Below, piece by piece: positions 46,580 to 58,326 of a stretch of DNA of 64,000 bases. Position 1 is the first letter of the stretch. Each line of letters opens with the position of its first letter. Origin of the DNA: Spirometra erinaceieuropaei (lineage: Eukaryota > Platyhelminthes > Cestoda > Diphyllobothriidea > Diphyllobothriidae); contig CACRXP010000094.1 of assembly GCA_902702965.1 (NCBI GenBank), forward strand, positions 125,611 through 189,610. Reading direction: 5' to 3'. Made by a program: the position numbers and the translations under genes. Under the pieces are notes generated by a model that did not search any database, was not told the DNA's origin, and saw only the letters and a program-made list of their open reading frames with translations.

Positions 46580-47145
46580 TTGTATCGTCTGTTAACTCAG
46601 ACGCAATGTACAGATGAACACCTAAAGTTCTATTACACGGATGTTCCTGCAGCTGCCTTATTTGAACTTATGGACCTTTGTTTAGAAATCAATTTTTTGT
46701 TCGATCACCAATATTATCAACAACTAAAAGGTGCTCCAATGGGATCACCCATATCTGGCTTTCTTGCCGAGGCGACAATGCAGAAATTGAAATCGGTGGC
46801 TCTTCCATTAGTATGATATGCAGACGACACGTTTGTCGTCGTTAAAAAGAATCAACTAGAAATACTCCACAACACAATCAATTCAACCATTCCGCGAATC
46901 AAATTCACGTTGGAAAAAGAACTTGACAATAAACTCCCATTTCTAGATGTTCTCGGCGGAACATTACATACGTCTGTTTACCGCAAAGAGACATATGCGG
47001 AAACAATTTTACACTATGAGAGCAACAGTCCGATCTCTCACAAGCGGAGCACTGCCAAAAGTCTGATTCATCGAGCAAAAACACATTGCGCTGATGAAGA
47101 AAGCTACAAAGTTGAACTAAACTACCTATTTGATTTTTTTCCCAA
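46580..47145 (+). pseudogene. PLE-3 reverse transcriptase, C-terminal half
   Basis: Encodes the FDHQYYQQLKGAPMGSPISG block (motif B), then LPLV, a TGA stop (46814-46816), then YADDTFVVVKK (motif C with both catalytic Asp). LDNKLPFLDVLGG follows, as is typical of PLE RT, and then CADEESYKVELNYLFDFF. The stop is probably a TGG-to-TGA change. A homopolymer region, TTTTTTTCCC near 47131-47140, carries a one-base shift; the alternative frame beyond it reads QNGYPRDFVHRCMRQQ, the conserved NGYP segment. Confidence 0.85.
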
Positions 47146-47730
47146 AACGGTTACCCTAGAGATTTCGTACATCGATGCATGAGACAACAAGAGCTAAAAA
47201 CAAAGGAACTAGATAGTTCAAATCAAGCGCCCAAAACAAACACTTAGCAAATCCTTCCTTACATCAGGAATGTATCTGAACTTGTTGAAAGACACTTGAG
47301 GAAACACCAGATAAAAGTGGCGCACAAGCCGACGACTACCTTACGCACTCAGCTTGTACACCCTAAGGATAGGATTGGCTATCTCAATAGAAAAGAAGTC
47401 GTCTATAAGATCCCATGCGATGCCTCTGATGCCGTATATTGTGGCCAAACGGGAAAATTTGCCTCTACACGCATCCACGAACATCAACTTGCAGCTAACA
47501 GGCGAGACCACTTGTCTCAAATAGCCATGCACACTCTTGATACTGGGCACACTTTCGTATGGGACAAAACTCGCATCGTCGGGGTTAGCCCATCTAAAAA
47601 TGGCCGAGAGTTTCTTGAAACCATGCACTCTGATAAATAATGCATCAACCAGCATATCGAGTTAGATGCCACTTTCAAAAATCTCAGAGAAAAGTGGAAG
47701 AGACGAAAGCCGATCAATACGGCCTGACAC
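47140..47730 (+). pseudogene. PLE-3 linker and GIY-YIG endonuclease
   Basis: In the frame after the shift the linker runs through one TAG (near 47246) into ILPYIRNVSELVERHLRK, then KVAHKPTTTLRTQLVHPKDR. The nuclease shows EVVYKIPCDASDAVYCGQTG with the GIY-like VVY and YIG-like YCG, then STRIHEHQLAANRRDHLSQ (catalytic Arg helix), HTFVWDKTRIVG and REFLETMHSD (Glu helix). This is a complete nuclease fold in outline. PLE nucleases nick target DNA for RT priming. The TAA at about 47638 may be premature, as similarity to the C-terminal tail (FKNLREKWKRRKPINTA) continues. Confidence 0.85.
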
Positions 47731-47959
47731 ATACGACGGCAACTTATTAGCTGAGGCATCAAATGAGTATTGCTTTTGTTGCACGTTTGAAATGTTAATT
47801 GTTTTCTGCACATAACCTCTAGTCTGACGACGACACGGAGAACCGACGTCGAAAATTTACTCAATGAAGTTTTTTATCTTTCCCAAAGAACGTATTTGAT
47901 CTCAAATTTTTTTCTTGGGATGCCAGCGTTCCAATTTATTCGCATATGTATATTTATAT

Positions 47960-48568
47960 ATTCACTCAGAAATAAGCGCACACCGATCCATTGGCTTCTT
48001 GAAGCAAACAAGCTTCATATGGGCGATAGAGGTCACGAACAGGCAACCACCTACAGGCCGAAGTCGGCCAAGCTATGATAGCAGAGGGGAGACGACAGAG
48101 TCTGGGGGTAGATTGATACAGCACTGTTTCGGGCTTGTTTGCCTTCATTCAGCCAATCATAAACCTGACCACCAGCAGCTGGTACCGGAAACACAAACAT
48201 GCGCTCAGACGCACCTGGCGCAGCTGGTCCACCACTGGGGTCTACCAGATTGGTCATAAGCACTTCATCGAACCTAAGTTCATCAGTGCCTCGCCACCTG
48301 CCATTCTCTGTCGCTGCAGACCGGGTATTTATTCACCCAGGAACGGGCGCACACCGATCCATTGGCTTCCCGAAGCAAACAAGCTTTGTATGGGCGATAG
48401 GGGTCACGAACAGGCAACCACCTACCAGGCCGAAGTCGGCCAAGCTATGATAGCAGAGGGTACCAGCTGCAGGTTGTCAGGGTCATGATTGGCTGAATGA
48501 AGGCAAACAAGCCCGAAACATTGCTGTATCAATCTACCCCCAGACTCTGTCGTCCCCCCTCTGCTATG
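47960..48568. repeat. Compound repeat: direct duplicate with one part inverted
   Basis: Unit A (47960-48088) is repeated directly at 48329-48460 (CGCACACCGATCCATTGGCT, GTCACGAACAGGCAACCACC, GAAGTCGGCCAAGCTATGAT). Unit B follows the first A at 48089-48186 but is inverted after the second A (48458-48568), along with a piece of the A end (CCCCTCTGCTATG). No reading frame is conserved. It resembles a fold-back produced by template switching. Confidence 0.8.
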
Positions 48569-48625
48569 TTTATATATCGTCATTCGCGTTGATATATATA
48601 AATACATATATAAAAAGAGAAGGTC

Positions 48626-48795
48626 CGTAGGAAAAAAACTTTTATTCGTAGATCTTCGAGCTGGTTGCACCAACCCCTCGCCAGACGAAGTGAACAATGA
48701 GAGGGGTGATTATTACCTCTCATTTTTCACTTCGTCTGACGACGCGTTCGTGCCACCAGCTCGAAAATTAACGAGTAAAAGTCTTTTTTTCCGAT
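48626..48795. repeat. Palindrome built from two inverted PLE ends (lineage B)
   Basis: Arms of about 83 bases (48626-48708 and 48712-48795) are near-perfect inverted repeats. Each has the lineage-B terminal signature CTCGAAAATTAACGAGTAAAAG or its inverse, CTTCGTCTGACGACG, and CAATGAGAGG or its inverse. It is the lineage-B counterpart of the lineage-A palindrome at 41123. Confidence 0.85.
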
Positions 48796-51174
48796 CGAAT
48801 TCCTCCTTTCGTCATATCGTTTCGAAATGTTTTCTACGTCAGTTTTTCATACATATGTGTGTGTTTGTTTTAATTTAGAACGATGTTAGGAAATTTTTTG
48901 ATAACCACACATATTAATTTCATACACATTGTCACATTGTTTGCTATTTTATGTCATTCGCTCATTTTCATTAATTTTGACGAATGCAAGTGTGCATAGC
49001 CTTCTGAACGTTAGTAGCTGTTGCCACAATGTCAAATTGCTGCCGTTATTTGCTACGTTGATATACTCTTTCTCCGAATAAAGATGAATGACCGAATTCC
49101 ACATGTCTATATGCGTAACGAAGAAGACTAGTTAAGAATCCGAATCAATTGTCTATTTGTCCGTGCTCCTCGCACTCGTGCAGCAAAGCTTCTTTAAAGT
49201 TAAAATTAGCATTAAAACAGACGAAAACTATAGCGTAACTCAAACAGTCAGCGGTCAGTAACGCATGCGTGGAGGGGGCTTCGCAGGACGCTGCGTGCCG
49301 CCGCCTAGACGGTTGACCGATCGATTGAGTACTCATTCGAGTCACAGGGCTTGCCTTGCATGTTGACGACCACATGCAACAGTTCGCCACCCCGTCGCAG
49401 AACCAGCTTCTATGTTCTCACTAGCCCTCCTTGAACATTCATTCAGTTTAAAAAATTGTTTCCAAAACGTCAATTCCTTACTGGACAAAAGGTCTTCCCT
49501 AGGTTTGACGGAGCTTCCTGCTTTTTACAATGCTCAGGGACAGGCTTTGCGCAAGTACTTGTGTGCAAATGTAGGCTCCAAGTTTCTCAAATGTGCATAT
49601 AATGGACTTGCACTGACGCCAGCATATATGGTAGCAACTCAGGGAATCTTGGCGTGACTGAGATCATTTATTTGTGTGATTGTTTCAAGGTGTTGCCCTC
49701 TCTCATCTACCTGATTTGAAACGGATGGCGCATTAGTAGAAGTCAGGCCTGTTTGCGACTCGTAGAGATGAGATTCTTAAAGACCTTTACCGCATTGAAA
49801 TCAGATACTGACGATGGTTGTACGATTGATGCCGCATGACATGCTAGCGGTTACTTTGGTCAGAAGGACTTCCATTATTTCTGGAAGAAAAAAGACTGGA
49901 ATCGTCTTCAAAAATCATGTTGGAATTGAGAATTTGCGGTGGTTTTGTGGTAATTGAATTTTCCCTCATAAGACATCCTTAACCGACATTCCTAAAGAAG
50001 AGATACGTCTGTTTAGCACAAGTACTTGATGTGCGCTTTCCGACTCACAAAACATGTGTTAGTCATTGCTGTGTGTTATCTCGATTTAAAATAATTTTAT
50101 GCCGTTCTCGTGGTAAAAAGTTTGTGAAATAGTAGGGTTTGAGGTTGCGTATTCTGAGGTTGGTCGAACGGATGACGGACTTTATCTAGAATTACAAGCG
50201 AAAATGGTTTTGGTTAATGAAAAATGTTTTTATTTGCCTAGTGTCAGACCAGGTAGTCTTAGACTTTAACCACCAGGCACATTTTTTTCCGGGGTTAAAG
50301 TCAAGTAATTTATCACATCTTCCGTGTCTTAATGGAAATTAGCTTGCGGAAGTTGGATCACAGTAAAACTCCCGTTTACTCATCAAAACATTTTATCCGG
50401 AAGTATGGACTTACGTACGCGCACATCCATAACTCGCACTAATTATTTGGATTTAATTAAGCCGTAGGTCCAAAATGTGGCAGTTATATTGAAACGCAAA
50501 TAGGCGACTAAATGTCCATTAAATTTTACTGCGTACTCCTGTTAAAGTGTATCCACTGACCTGACCGGTTTCCATGGTGATAGTTGGTGTCACTTACTTT
50601 AATTTCGAAAAAAATTCGATCTGCGGGCGAGAAGGCGTCATCACAAAGGCAAAGATAGGTTGAACGGGTTGTGAAGAGTAAAATAAAATAGGACTCCAGA
50701 ACTCACCTTCTGGCGTTCGCATTTGCATCGTTTTGCAAAGCACCTTCCTGACTGACGATTTTTGTTAGAATTCATCTTTGTTTCTACCGAGCATGAAGAT
50801 TTCAATTAAACCTTTATGACCCAGTTTCCTTCGCTGAAAGCCGCCGTGTATAAGTCAGGACTGCATATAAGACAATTGATATACCGTCGTAAGCTGAGAT
50901 GAGCACACTCTTGAATATCGACGCCTGTGGGCATCGTCGCTTTTTTATCCTCCTGTTACTTGCTTTTTCTTACTACTGCACTTTTTAAAGTTAGCAGAAC
51001 GCTTCATCGTTTGACATGGCGTTCCCTTGAATATTCAGATTACTACTCTGTGTTATGTATCGCTCTGTGAGGAAAAAAAGATAAGGTTATGTTATATTCA
51101 TCTGTCCTCTGCTCTAGATTTTTTTAAGCTGTGAATTTTACGGTATACCTAAAACATTACAAGATGCATCGAAA
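48796..51174. other. Intergenic DNA, nothing recognised
   Basis: Frames of about 81 codons at 49145 (minus) and 49412 (plus) show no domain. No repeats matched. Confidence 0.3.
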
Positions 51175-51662
51175 CTTGCCTTGCTTAATTTCCGAGGACA
51201 TTTTTGCGCGAACTTGGAGTAACTCTTTCGAAACAGGCCTTTTCAGGCACGGTCCGAAATTTGATATGAATATTTGAGCTGAAATCCATCAGCTACTGCG
51301 GAACAACCGCTTACTATTCACAAACCGCCAACAGGCAGCCAGTAGTATAGCATTGTGCAATAATTTACCGTACTAACAACACAGGTAGTAGCTAAAAGCC
51401 CAGACACGCGTGTTTTGCTGATCTTGTGCCACTGCCTGACGCAGCTGCGAGGGGTTCGGCTCGTCAGTGGGTCCCCCAGCTTCCCCCGTGTGTTTCCTGG
51501 TATATGAACTCCAGTTTCAGCTTGCCTTGCTTAATTTCCGAGGAAATTAATGCGCGAACTTGGAGTTACTCTTTCGAAACAGGCGAAACGCGCTTGTCTG
51601 AGCTTTTAGCTAATACCTGTGTTGTTAATACGGTAAATTATTGCACAATGCATTGACGCTGC
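51175..51662. repeat. Mixed direct and inverted repeat
   Basis: 51175-51231 recurs directly at 51521-51580 (CTTGCCTTGCTTAATTTCCG, GCGCGAACTTGGAGT, CTCTTTCGAAACAGGC). 51343-51412 recurs inverted at 51583-51662 (TTGTGCAATAATTTACCGTA, CAACACAGGTA..AGCTAAAAGC). Non-coding. Confidence 0.75.
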
Positions 51663-53487
51663 CTGGATGTTATTGATAGCAAAGGAGAGGTTCCACAGAA
51701 TCCTTCGCAAGTACGTGACGACCAGGCTACATGAAGGAATGCCTGAATTTAGGAACTTCTGTCTCAGTCAGGGTTATCTATTCTCTCTGACGGACAGCTA
51801 AGTGTAATGTAATTTTTTTCGCGAGACCCCCCTCGTTGTCAGAAATCGTGTTAGCCGTAGGACCCGGGAATATATACTTGCCCATTATTTAAGTGGCCTT
51901 TTGCTAACTCCCTGTGAGATCAGAGTGAGGGTCAGTGTTAAGCTGGTGACATAGCAATAGGTAAGGCTCTTGGTGTATAACACAGGTCCACCTGCACTAC
52001 GCGGGTGGGAGTCCTTATTTGCATGTCTTACCGTACTAACAAGTGTGGGCCGTTTGGGTTATAATGTAATTTTCTCCTTCTAGTGCTCTGTGGGATTTGT
52101 GCACCTGTAAAGTTCCTTTAGACTCCAGCTGACCGAAACTAGTTGGGCCCATGTTCATGAAATGACGGAGTTTTTAATATACGCAGCACGATGAAAGCTC
52201 TAGTTGCTTTGAGTGAAGCACACAGCGAAATAAAAGTGTCTTCGAGTGAAAGGCCTGAAAAGCCGTCAAAGACGGTATTGAGCTAAACAAAACTACGTCA
52301 TGTGCATCTCACGTATGCTATCATGCTATATTGTCCATCTACTGTATACTAGATGTGCTTTACTCATTCTAGAATGGAATATATGGTCGTAAAACCAGTC
52401 TTTATGGCTGTCTAGAAAGGAAGGATTATTTACTGTTTTACGATTCCTAAGAGCATGTTTACCGTGGCGCAACGCAACACACGATTAGACGCAGTGCGCT
52501 TGTATTTCATTTATTCTTTTTAACCTATTATGCCAGTTAAAACTAACGGCCCTTGACTCTCGTCAGAGGAATGAATAAGTTTTTTTATAAAAAATCTGGA
52601 ATTTTGAAGTCTCAAAACGGTTAGGATGATATAAAGCTGAAAAAGGGAGTTGACAATTCGAAAAAAGTTGTTTTCGTATGGGAATGTTGATTTTTATATT
52701 AGTTTTAACTGTTTACAACGAATTTGATTTCTTAAACTTACCTGGCGTGACGGTCATCAAGACAAGAAATCTCAAAATAATTTGCAAACGCTACTAGAAG
52801 ACTTATTTTTTTTCAAATTCTAGAGCGATATCTTGATATTTGTATTGTGCGAGGTTCCAACCATAGCCCTTGCAACTACTGGAGACATATTTGGCGCAGA
52901 GGATACCTCACATGTGCTCAACCTTCCCACGCACTGGACCATAGTTAGACTACTTCTGTTTCTGTCGCCTAGATTACCGTGTGCTTATTTCCGTCTGCCA
53001 ATCACGCATTATTGTCTTATTCGTTGTGCAGTTCCAAAATGATTTTGTCAGTGAAAAAGCCCTCAATGTGCTCGCACCTTCAACAGCTGGTGGGGGCAAA
53101 ACATATGCCCACGCTTTCGCTCGTATTTAATTTTTTTCCTTCCCTGGAATCACAAGCCAACGAAAGCTGCCTTTGCTGAGATAGGGGTTCTAAGATCTTG
53201 TGAAATTGAATCGTTTACCCATAAAGATAGAGGTTTTGTGACCTTAATTATTCCACAACAGTCTCTACTGAAGGTGCGCAGTGGGCTAAAAAAGGAGGTT
53301 TCAGATTGTCTAAGTTCACGCCTTCGGAGAACTGTGATGGGTCTACTCACGCCGAGACTGGCGAGCCAGCTGCTGGACCCAAACTCACCAGATCGCCCCT
53401 AGTTGCCGACGGTGTCCGCCGTGTGCTCTACTGCAAGGTAAAAACAGGCACGATCACTCGCATGTAAATAAGGTTATAGTATGAGTA
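51663..53487. other. Intergenic DNA, nothing recognised
   Basis: No feature supported beyond short frames. Confidence 0.3.
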
Positions 53488-53660
53488 GGCTTGCACAACA
53501 TCTACTGTACTCTCCCATTCCCCTCCCGTATGGGCTCGGTGTCAAGACATAGTCAAGAAGACCGAAGACGGGAGAGGGTGCAGGTGGTTGGCACGCTCGG
53601 ACACCCACCTAGACGCACCCACACACACACCGCTCTGGTCCACATAAAAAATTCGACCAG
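53488..53660 (+). repeat. Dispersed repeat family R3, copy B
   Basis: Direct partner of 38795-38975. Includes a short CACACACACAC run at about 53619. Confidence 0.6.
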
Positions 53661-53986
53661 AATTTTAGAGAAAAACCAAATCAACGGGTCAGAAAGAGGA
53701 AGGGAAGACACAGGTCACTGGGTAACCATGCATAAGGCCTGTGGGAGCGCAAACGCATCTACCGGCCGGGAATCAGGTACCAGAGAACTGCCACTTCGCA
53801 CCAGACTGTGAGGGCCATGGTTTGAAAAGGCGTGGTATAGCATATGCACGCAGGGCCTAACTCAGTCGCCCGTCGACTGACAGGCTAGGACAGTCGACTG
53901 CTGTATGTGAGTGGAAAAGGGGAGGTTAAGACCGGCTCTGAGGGACCAGACTCAGTGAAAAATCAGCGCATTCAGAAGATGAAGAT
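53661..53986. other. Intergenic DNA; GAA-like remnant at 53973
   Basis: A short CAGAAGATGAAGAT remnant just beyond the PLE end may be a decayed GAA repeat like that at 34402. Nothing else is seen. Confidence 0.4.
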
Positions 53987-54227
53987 GCGATCACTGGAAC
54001 AAGAAATTTATTTGCCTGACGTTTCGGATTCTCGCTCGAACCCATCATCAGAGACATTCACAGATAAAGGTGATCGGGGCACAAGGAGTGCAGTATTCAT
54101 AGCACGTGGCTGCCGTGGGACCGTATGCGCACCGCAATTAACAGTTCTCGCAGTCACCACTGGGGTCGTAATTGATGCGGTGGTGGCTTGTCAGTCCAAG
54201 TCCGAGTCGTTAATTGCGGCGATTTCG

Positions 54228-54716
54228 TCATCCGTGCTGGATGCTCGCCCGCGCTCTCCTCACGTGACTGTTTCTCCTGCCGAGGAAAAATCGCAGTACG
54301 GAATATGGTACCGGGAGGTCATTGTGCTTGTCGATGGATTGCGGGCCTGAGAACCATGACTCGAGCAGCTCGTGGCTCATGCGGTTCTCAAAACTTGCGA
54401 GGATTTCGGCCTCTTGAAACATGAAAATATTGTCAGATCCCGTCGAATGAGCCGCCACCTGAGAGTTAGCGTCTCCCCATCTCACTGCCGCTGCGTGATC
54501 GGCAATTAGTATATAGAGTAATCTTCCAGTTTTTCCGCCATATTTGCTTTGTCCACAACTACACCAGATCCGGTAAACGACTCCAGACGTTTCCTGCCGT
54601 GGCAGCGGGTCCTTTGGCTTCATGACTTGGAGCCTTATGGTTGCTTCCGGCCTGTGTGCAACCCCGAATCCAAGTGGAGTTAGAATACTACTGACGAATT
54701 CCGAGACGTCCTTCAC
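54228..54716 (-). pseudogene. PLE-1 GIY-YIG endonuclease
   Basis: Frame of 162 codons. Residues about 45-64 read GVVYRIWCSCGQSKYGGKTG (GIY-like VVY, YIG-like YGG), followed by the Arg-helix region, here LLYILIADHAAAV, in which the usual R..EH is degraded to I..DH. SQVAAHSTGSDNIF and the Glu helix HELLESWFSGPQSIDKHNDL follow. The helix with the expected catalytic Glu is kept, but the catalytic Arg position looks lost. The overlapping 147-codon plus-strand frame is an antisense shadow. Confidence 0.8.
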
Positions 54717-54999
54717 GCACGGAAGAGTTTGCCAAAATTTGGAGCCGACTTGATTTGGTTTCTGGTATCCTTCTCATATGCACTGGTTGACACAGTTGCG
54801 CTGGTAACCATTGGCTCTCATTACCCGTCGAAGATATTGTAATTCAGCAACCTTGTCTTCCATTTCACTGCAGTACGTTTCAACGCGCCGTTATAATGCC
54901 CTTACGCAACTGCAGTTGTGACAAGTCGGGTGGTCGCTATTAAAGTTCAGTATTTGCGTCCCATTTGTCGCTTTCCTGAACACTTGGTTTTTAGGCCAC

Positions 55000-55385
55000 C
55001 ACAATCTTTGCGGCAGACAAGAACATCCAGGAAGGCCAGCTAGTTGTTTTTCTCCTCCATCGTTAATCGAATGTCCAGGAAGACGGCGTCGAGATGTTCT
55101 TTGAATGTCAGCACCTGATCCCGTTCGATGACGACGAAGTTGTCATTCACATACCGAGCCCAGAATTTCGGTCTGTGGTGTCGGAAAACCAGCGACTCCA
55201 GCCGTTGAAGGATCGCCTCGGCTATGAGTGCCGAAATCAGCGAACCCATTGGCGTCCCCTTTATCTGCTCGTAGATTGTTCCGTCAAACGTAAAGTACGT
55301 CTTGAGACAGAACTTCAGGAGCTGGATGATTTGGACGTATCCGAGGCGATTCAGCGCATTCCTCACTATCGCGCTAGATGATCTG
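55000..55385 (-). pseudogene. PLE-1 reverse transcriptase fragment
   Basis: Encodes FTFDGTIYEQIKGTPMGSLI and ALIAEAILQRLESLVFRHH (motif B region), then RYVNDNFVVIERD (motif C). After a stop at 55040 the same frame continues LAFLDVLVCRKDCGG, as expected of PLE RT. Motif C has Asn in place of the first Asp, as in PLE-2. Upstream motif A is missing. Confidence 0.8.
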
Positions 55386-57357
55386 AGTACACGTTATGAG
55401 TCGTGGTTTGAGGGGTTATCAAATGACAGGATAGCGCGGTCTTTCTCCGAAGTGAGATCCAGGCTGTTATGACTCCTTGTTATCGTGGCCTATTTGACGC
55501 TCTCACGCTTGCTAGTTCTAAGGCCTCTTAAAGGAATGGGGTCGTGTTCGGCATGCGTAGACAGCCTGTTTGGTCTTGTCAGCCACTGCGGTCATCTTGG
55601 CAATGTTTTGTCATTGGAGCCAGATGGGTGAGTGAGAAGAGAGTGCGTCAGGTGCGCGCAAGTCCACCTCTAACTCCGTTACAAACGTGATGGAGGTCTT
55701 CGATTGAGTTGCTTCACGCTAAAACGATACTAACGCCAGCCATATACCCTAAAGTAGCCTCCCTACGCAAATCCGACTAAAGATTTGTTCAGGTAATAAT
55801 AGGCTTGGCTTGCAAGCTGGGTTTTCAAAGGGACAAAATGTCAAACGATTCACAGTGCTAATATTCTTGATCACAACAGTCCAGAGATGAACTGATATGT
55901 TTGAATTCGGGCGGTTGACAATTGGATAGTGTCTGTGGGATGGAAAGTTCGAAACTTTTTGTACTTTTTATCTGACACGTGCTTTGTCTAAATGGATCCC
56001 ATTTGTAACTAACAATCCATTTATGTCTTAACACTGAGAGAAATCAAATGAGCATGTTCTATGTATTCGCTTCCGGCGTTTACCGTGCTTTCATCGATAT
56101 GCCTCCGCGTTGAATGCTCATCATCCCGTTGGGATTAGTTGCAATCTATATCGTATGCTTCCTGTAATGGCCTGTGCACAACAGAGATCCTTATTTTGCT
56201 GGCCAAACTTTGGAGAATTGGAGACCAACGAACACAATATGTATAGTCCCAAATATATCCTGAGTCTCGACAAACCGTTTCAAAGTGAACAATGCAAGAA
56301 CGCGGTAGGCGATCTATTCGGGGGAAAAAACCAGTTGATCGTGCAGTACGAGTTTTATAAGTGGGGTTACACCGCAAGAAGAAGGGCACCATAGTAGGTA
56401 AACATTCGAAAAATGTTGGGGCGACGTCCGCGCGACAAATTGCTCTACGACTATCAGGCTAAATAACTCATGTCCCAGGAACCAGATCCTTGAAGAATGA
56501 TGACAGTGCAATCAAAAGTCCAGAATTCTTCGCAGTTTTTCCAAGTTATTTTCACAGAAGAATTCGATTGCATTCCATGAATTTGCGCAGACGCCATTTA
56601 TGAAAGGGGCGAGGATGCAGTATGCGACGATGACCTAGGTTTCGTCGCTTGAATGCGGTTTCATACTGACTCATTGCCCCGTGGATACGTCGGAAAATGT
56701 TGCTCTGACTCCTGTAAAACCCTCTTTTGGCGAAACGTTGAATCCCCCGCGCAGGCGTCTACAGTTGTATGTGACCCCCGTCACAATCCTGCCTTTCACG
56801 GCCACCGAACGGACAAGTTAACAAGACTTTAAATCTTCGGTCATTGGCTTACACCAGAATGCGATCAGGATCGATTGACTTTGACTTTTTTCGGTAGCGG
56901 ATATGACTGTACAATTGCGAGGGGTCCTTGAAAACACCCTGGGTATTATAATCACCGGCGATCGCGTAATTTGATTTATTCGTCTGATTTTCTCCGAGAA
57001 TTATCGCAGCCGGGCAACAAGGTCAGTGACAGCGCCAGCTCTGGCTAAGTTGCCGTCAGTAGGCACTTAGTGCTGTGTGATGCAAAAAACAATTACGTGC
57101 TTCAAAACAGACGTTCGGGGCATTAACGACCTTGGTAATCCACCAAAGCCACTTGAGCTGGAGAACATTTAATTTTGCATGGAGTTTGTTAATGGGATAA
57201 GAAACTGTTTTCAGTTACCCTAACACGTTCTCTGTTAAACTCTGTCCTCATAGCTTTACCTGGAAAATAAGTAACTCTCAGGTGTTGCATGGAGCCCTTG
57301 CATGTTTTCCCGGTCGGAATTTTGCAAGCGAATAGTGTTGTTAGATCATACAACAAG
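55386..57357. other. Intergenic DNA with R3 and R4 fragments
   Basis: 55617-55670 resembles the end of the R3 repeat (inverted). 56480-56690 is the partner of the R4 repeat at 33560-33760. Overlapping short frames at 56110-56511 show no domain. Confidence 0.4.
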
Positions 57358-58326
57358 TACAGTAGGTAGGCTAATTCATGAAATGTCTACGGTAATTCGA
57401 AAGTGAGTTTTCATTTCGAAACGATTTATTTAATAGTGCTGTAAAAATGGTCATCATGCAGCATAATTCTACAATAAATCAGTTACCTCAAAATGCCTGC
57501 TATCGAATGAACGTCTTTCCGGATGCAAGCAAAAAGAAAACTATGTTAAATGTGACTACTTATGTAACATGACTTTTTCTCATTGATTTTCGAAAACCTT
57601 AAAAATTCAATTATATTTCATGGAAAACGTGCATAAAAATATCAGTTCTTTTGTTAATTCGATAGAAAGTTATGTCTTCTTTCACTTTTATACTCCCAGG
57701 AGGGACAATTCGGTTTCAAAATAGTTTTGATAGTGAAATTTTTTAATAATGTGAAATGGCCGTTCATAAAACTTCATGCCTCTGCATTTACCAATGTGGC
57801 TTGTAAAGTTAACAACGCGGCTTAAATTAACTGCTACATTTTATGACGCCCACATAGTCTCTTTTTTATACTGTAAAAAAATATATGGTTTCCCGTACGC
57901 GGAAAATATATGGTTTGTAGTTTGGAAACTCTGGATGCAAGTATAACAGCAGGTCGGGCTTAAAATCATTCGGAAATTGGAAAAGTTTTTAAACTTCGAA
58001 TTAAATGTAGACGTACTTTCTCACCAGATGAACAGAAGAATTAATATTTTTATGCCTGCTTTCCATGAAATATAATTGAATATTTAACGAAATCAAAAAT
58101 CTATGGGAAATTTACATGCTACTTGACTAGTCATTTTTGCAGAGTAATTCTTCTGCATGCAGGCAAAAAGGCGTTTTTTGAAAGCAAAATCCTGAGGCAA
58201 CTGATCTATTATTAAATTATGCTGCATGATAATCAGGTTTAAAACCCTATTTAATTAATCTTTTATAAACGAAAATACAGTTCGGTATTTCGTTTGACCA
58301 TTCTCGAGTTAGTACACCAACTATAC
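57358..58326. mobile_element. Fold-back element FB, copy 6 (complete)
   Basis: Starts TACAGTAGGTAGGCTAATTC at 57358 and ends CCAACTATA at about 58326. Arms 57358-57720 and 57960-58326; spacer with CCCGTACGCGG. The length, about 970 bases, and layout match copies 1 and 4. Non-coding. Confidence 0.8.

Larger units (their letters stand above)
46575..47885 (+). mobile_element. PLE-3: Penelope-like element, lineage B, 5'-truncated
   Basis: Contains the C-terminal half of RT, the linker, the GIY-YIG nuclease and a 3' end (TCTGACGACGACACGG then GTCGAAAATTTACTC at 47823-47864) that matches the palindrome at 48626 and the end of PLE-5. Only three obvious lesions interrupt it, so it is the youngest or best-preserved PLE here. 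The RT half before motif B is missing. Confidence 0.85.
53987..55385 (-). mobile_element. PLE-1: Penelope-like element, lineage A, 5'-truncated
   Basis: Runs on the minus strand from RT motif B through the nuclease to the terminal signature (GATGATGGGTTCGAGCGAGA, CGTCAGGCAAATAAAT, CCAGTGATCGC at 53987). It shares the 3' end with PLE-4 and 12030. Many stops lie between RT and nuclease, so it is dead. The 5' limit is set where RT similarity stops, near 55385. Confidence 0.8.

Noticed and set aside
53907..54350. 147-codon plus-strand frame
   Set aside because: Antisense of the PLE-1 nuclease and terminal region.
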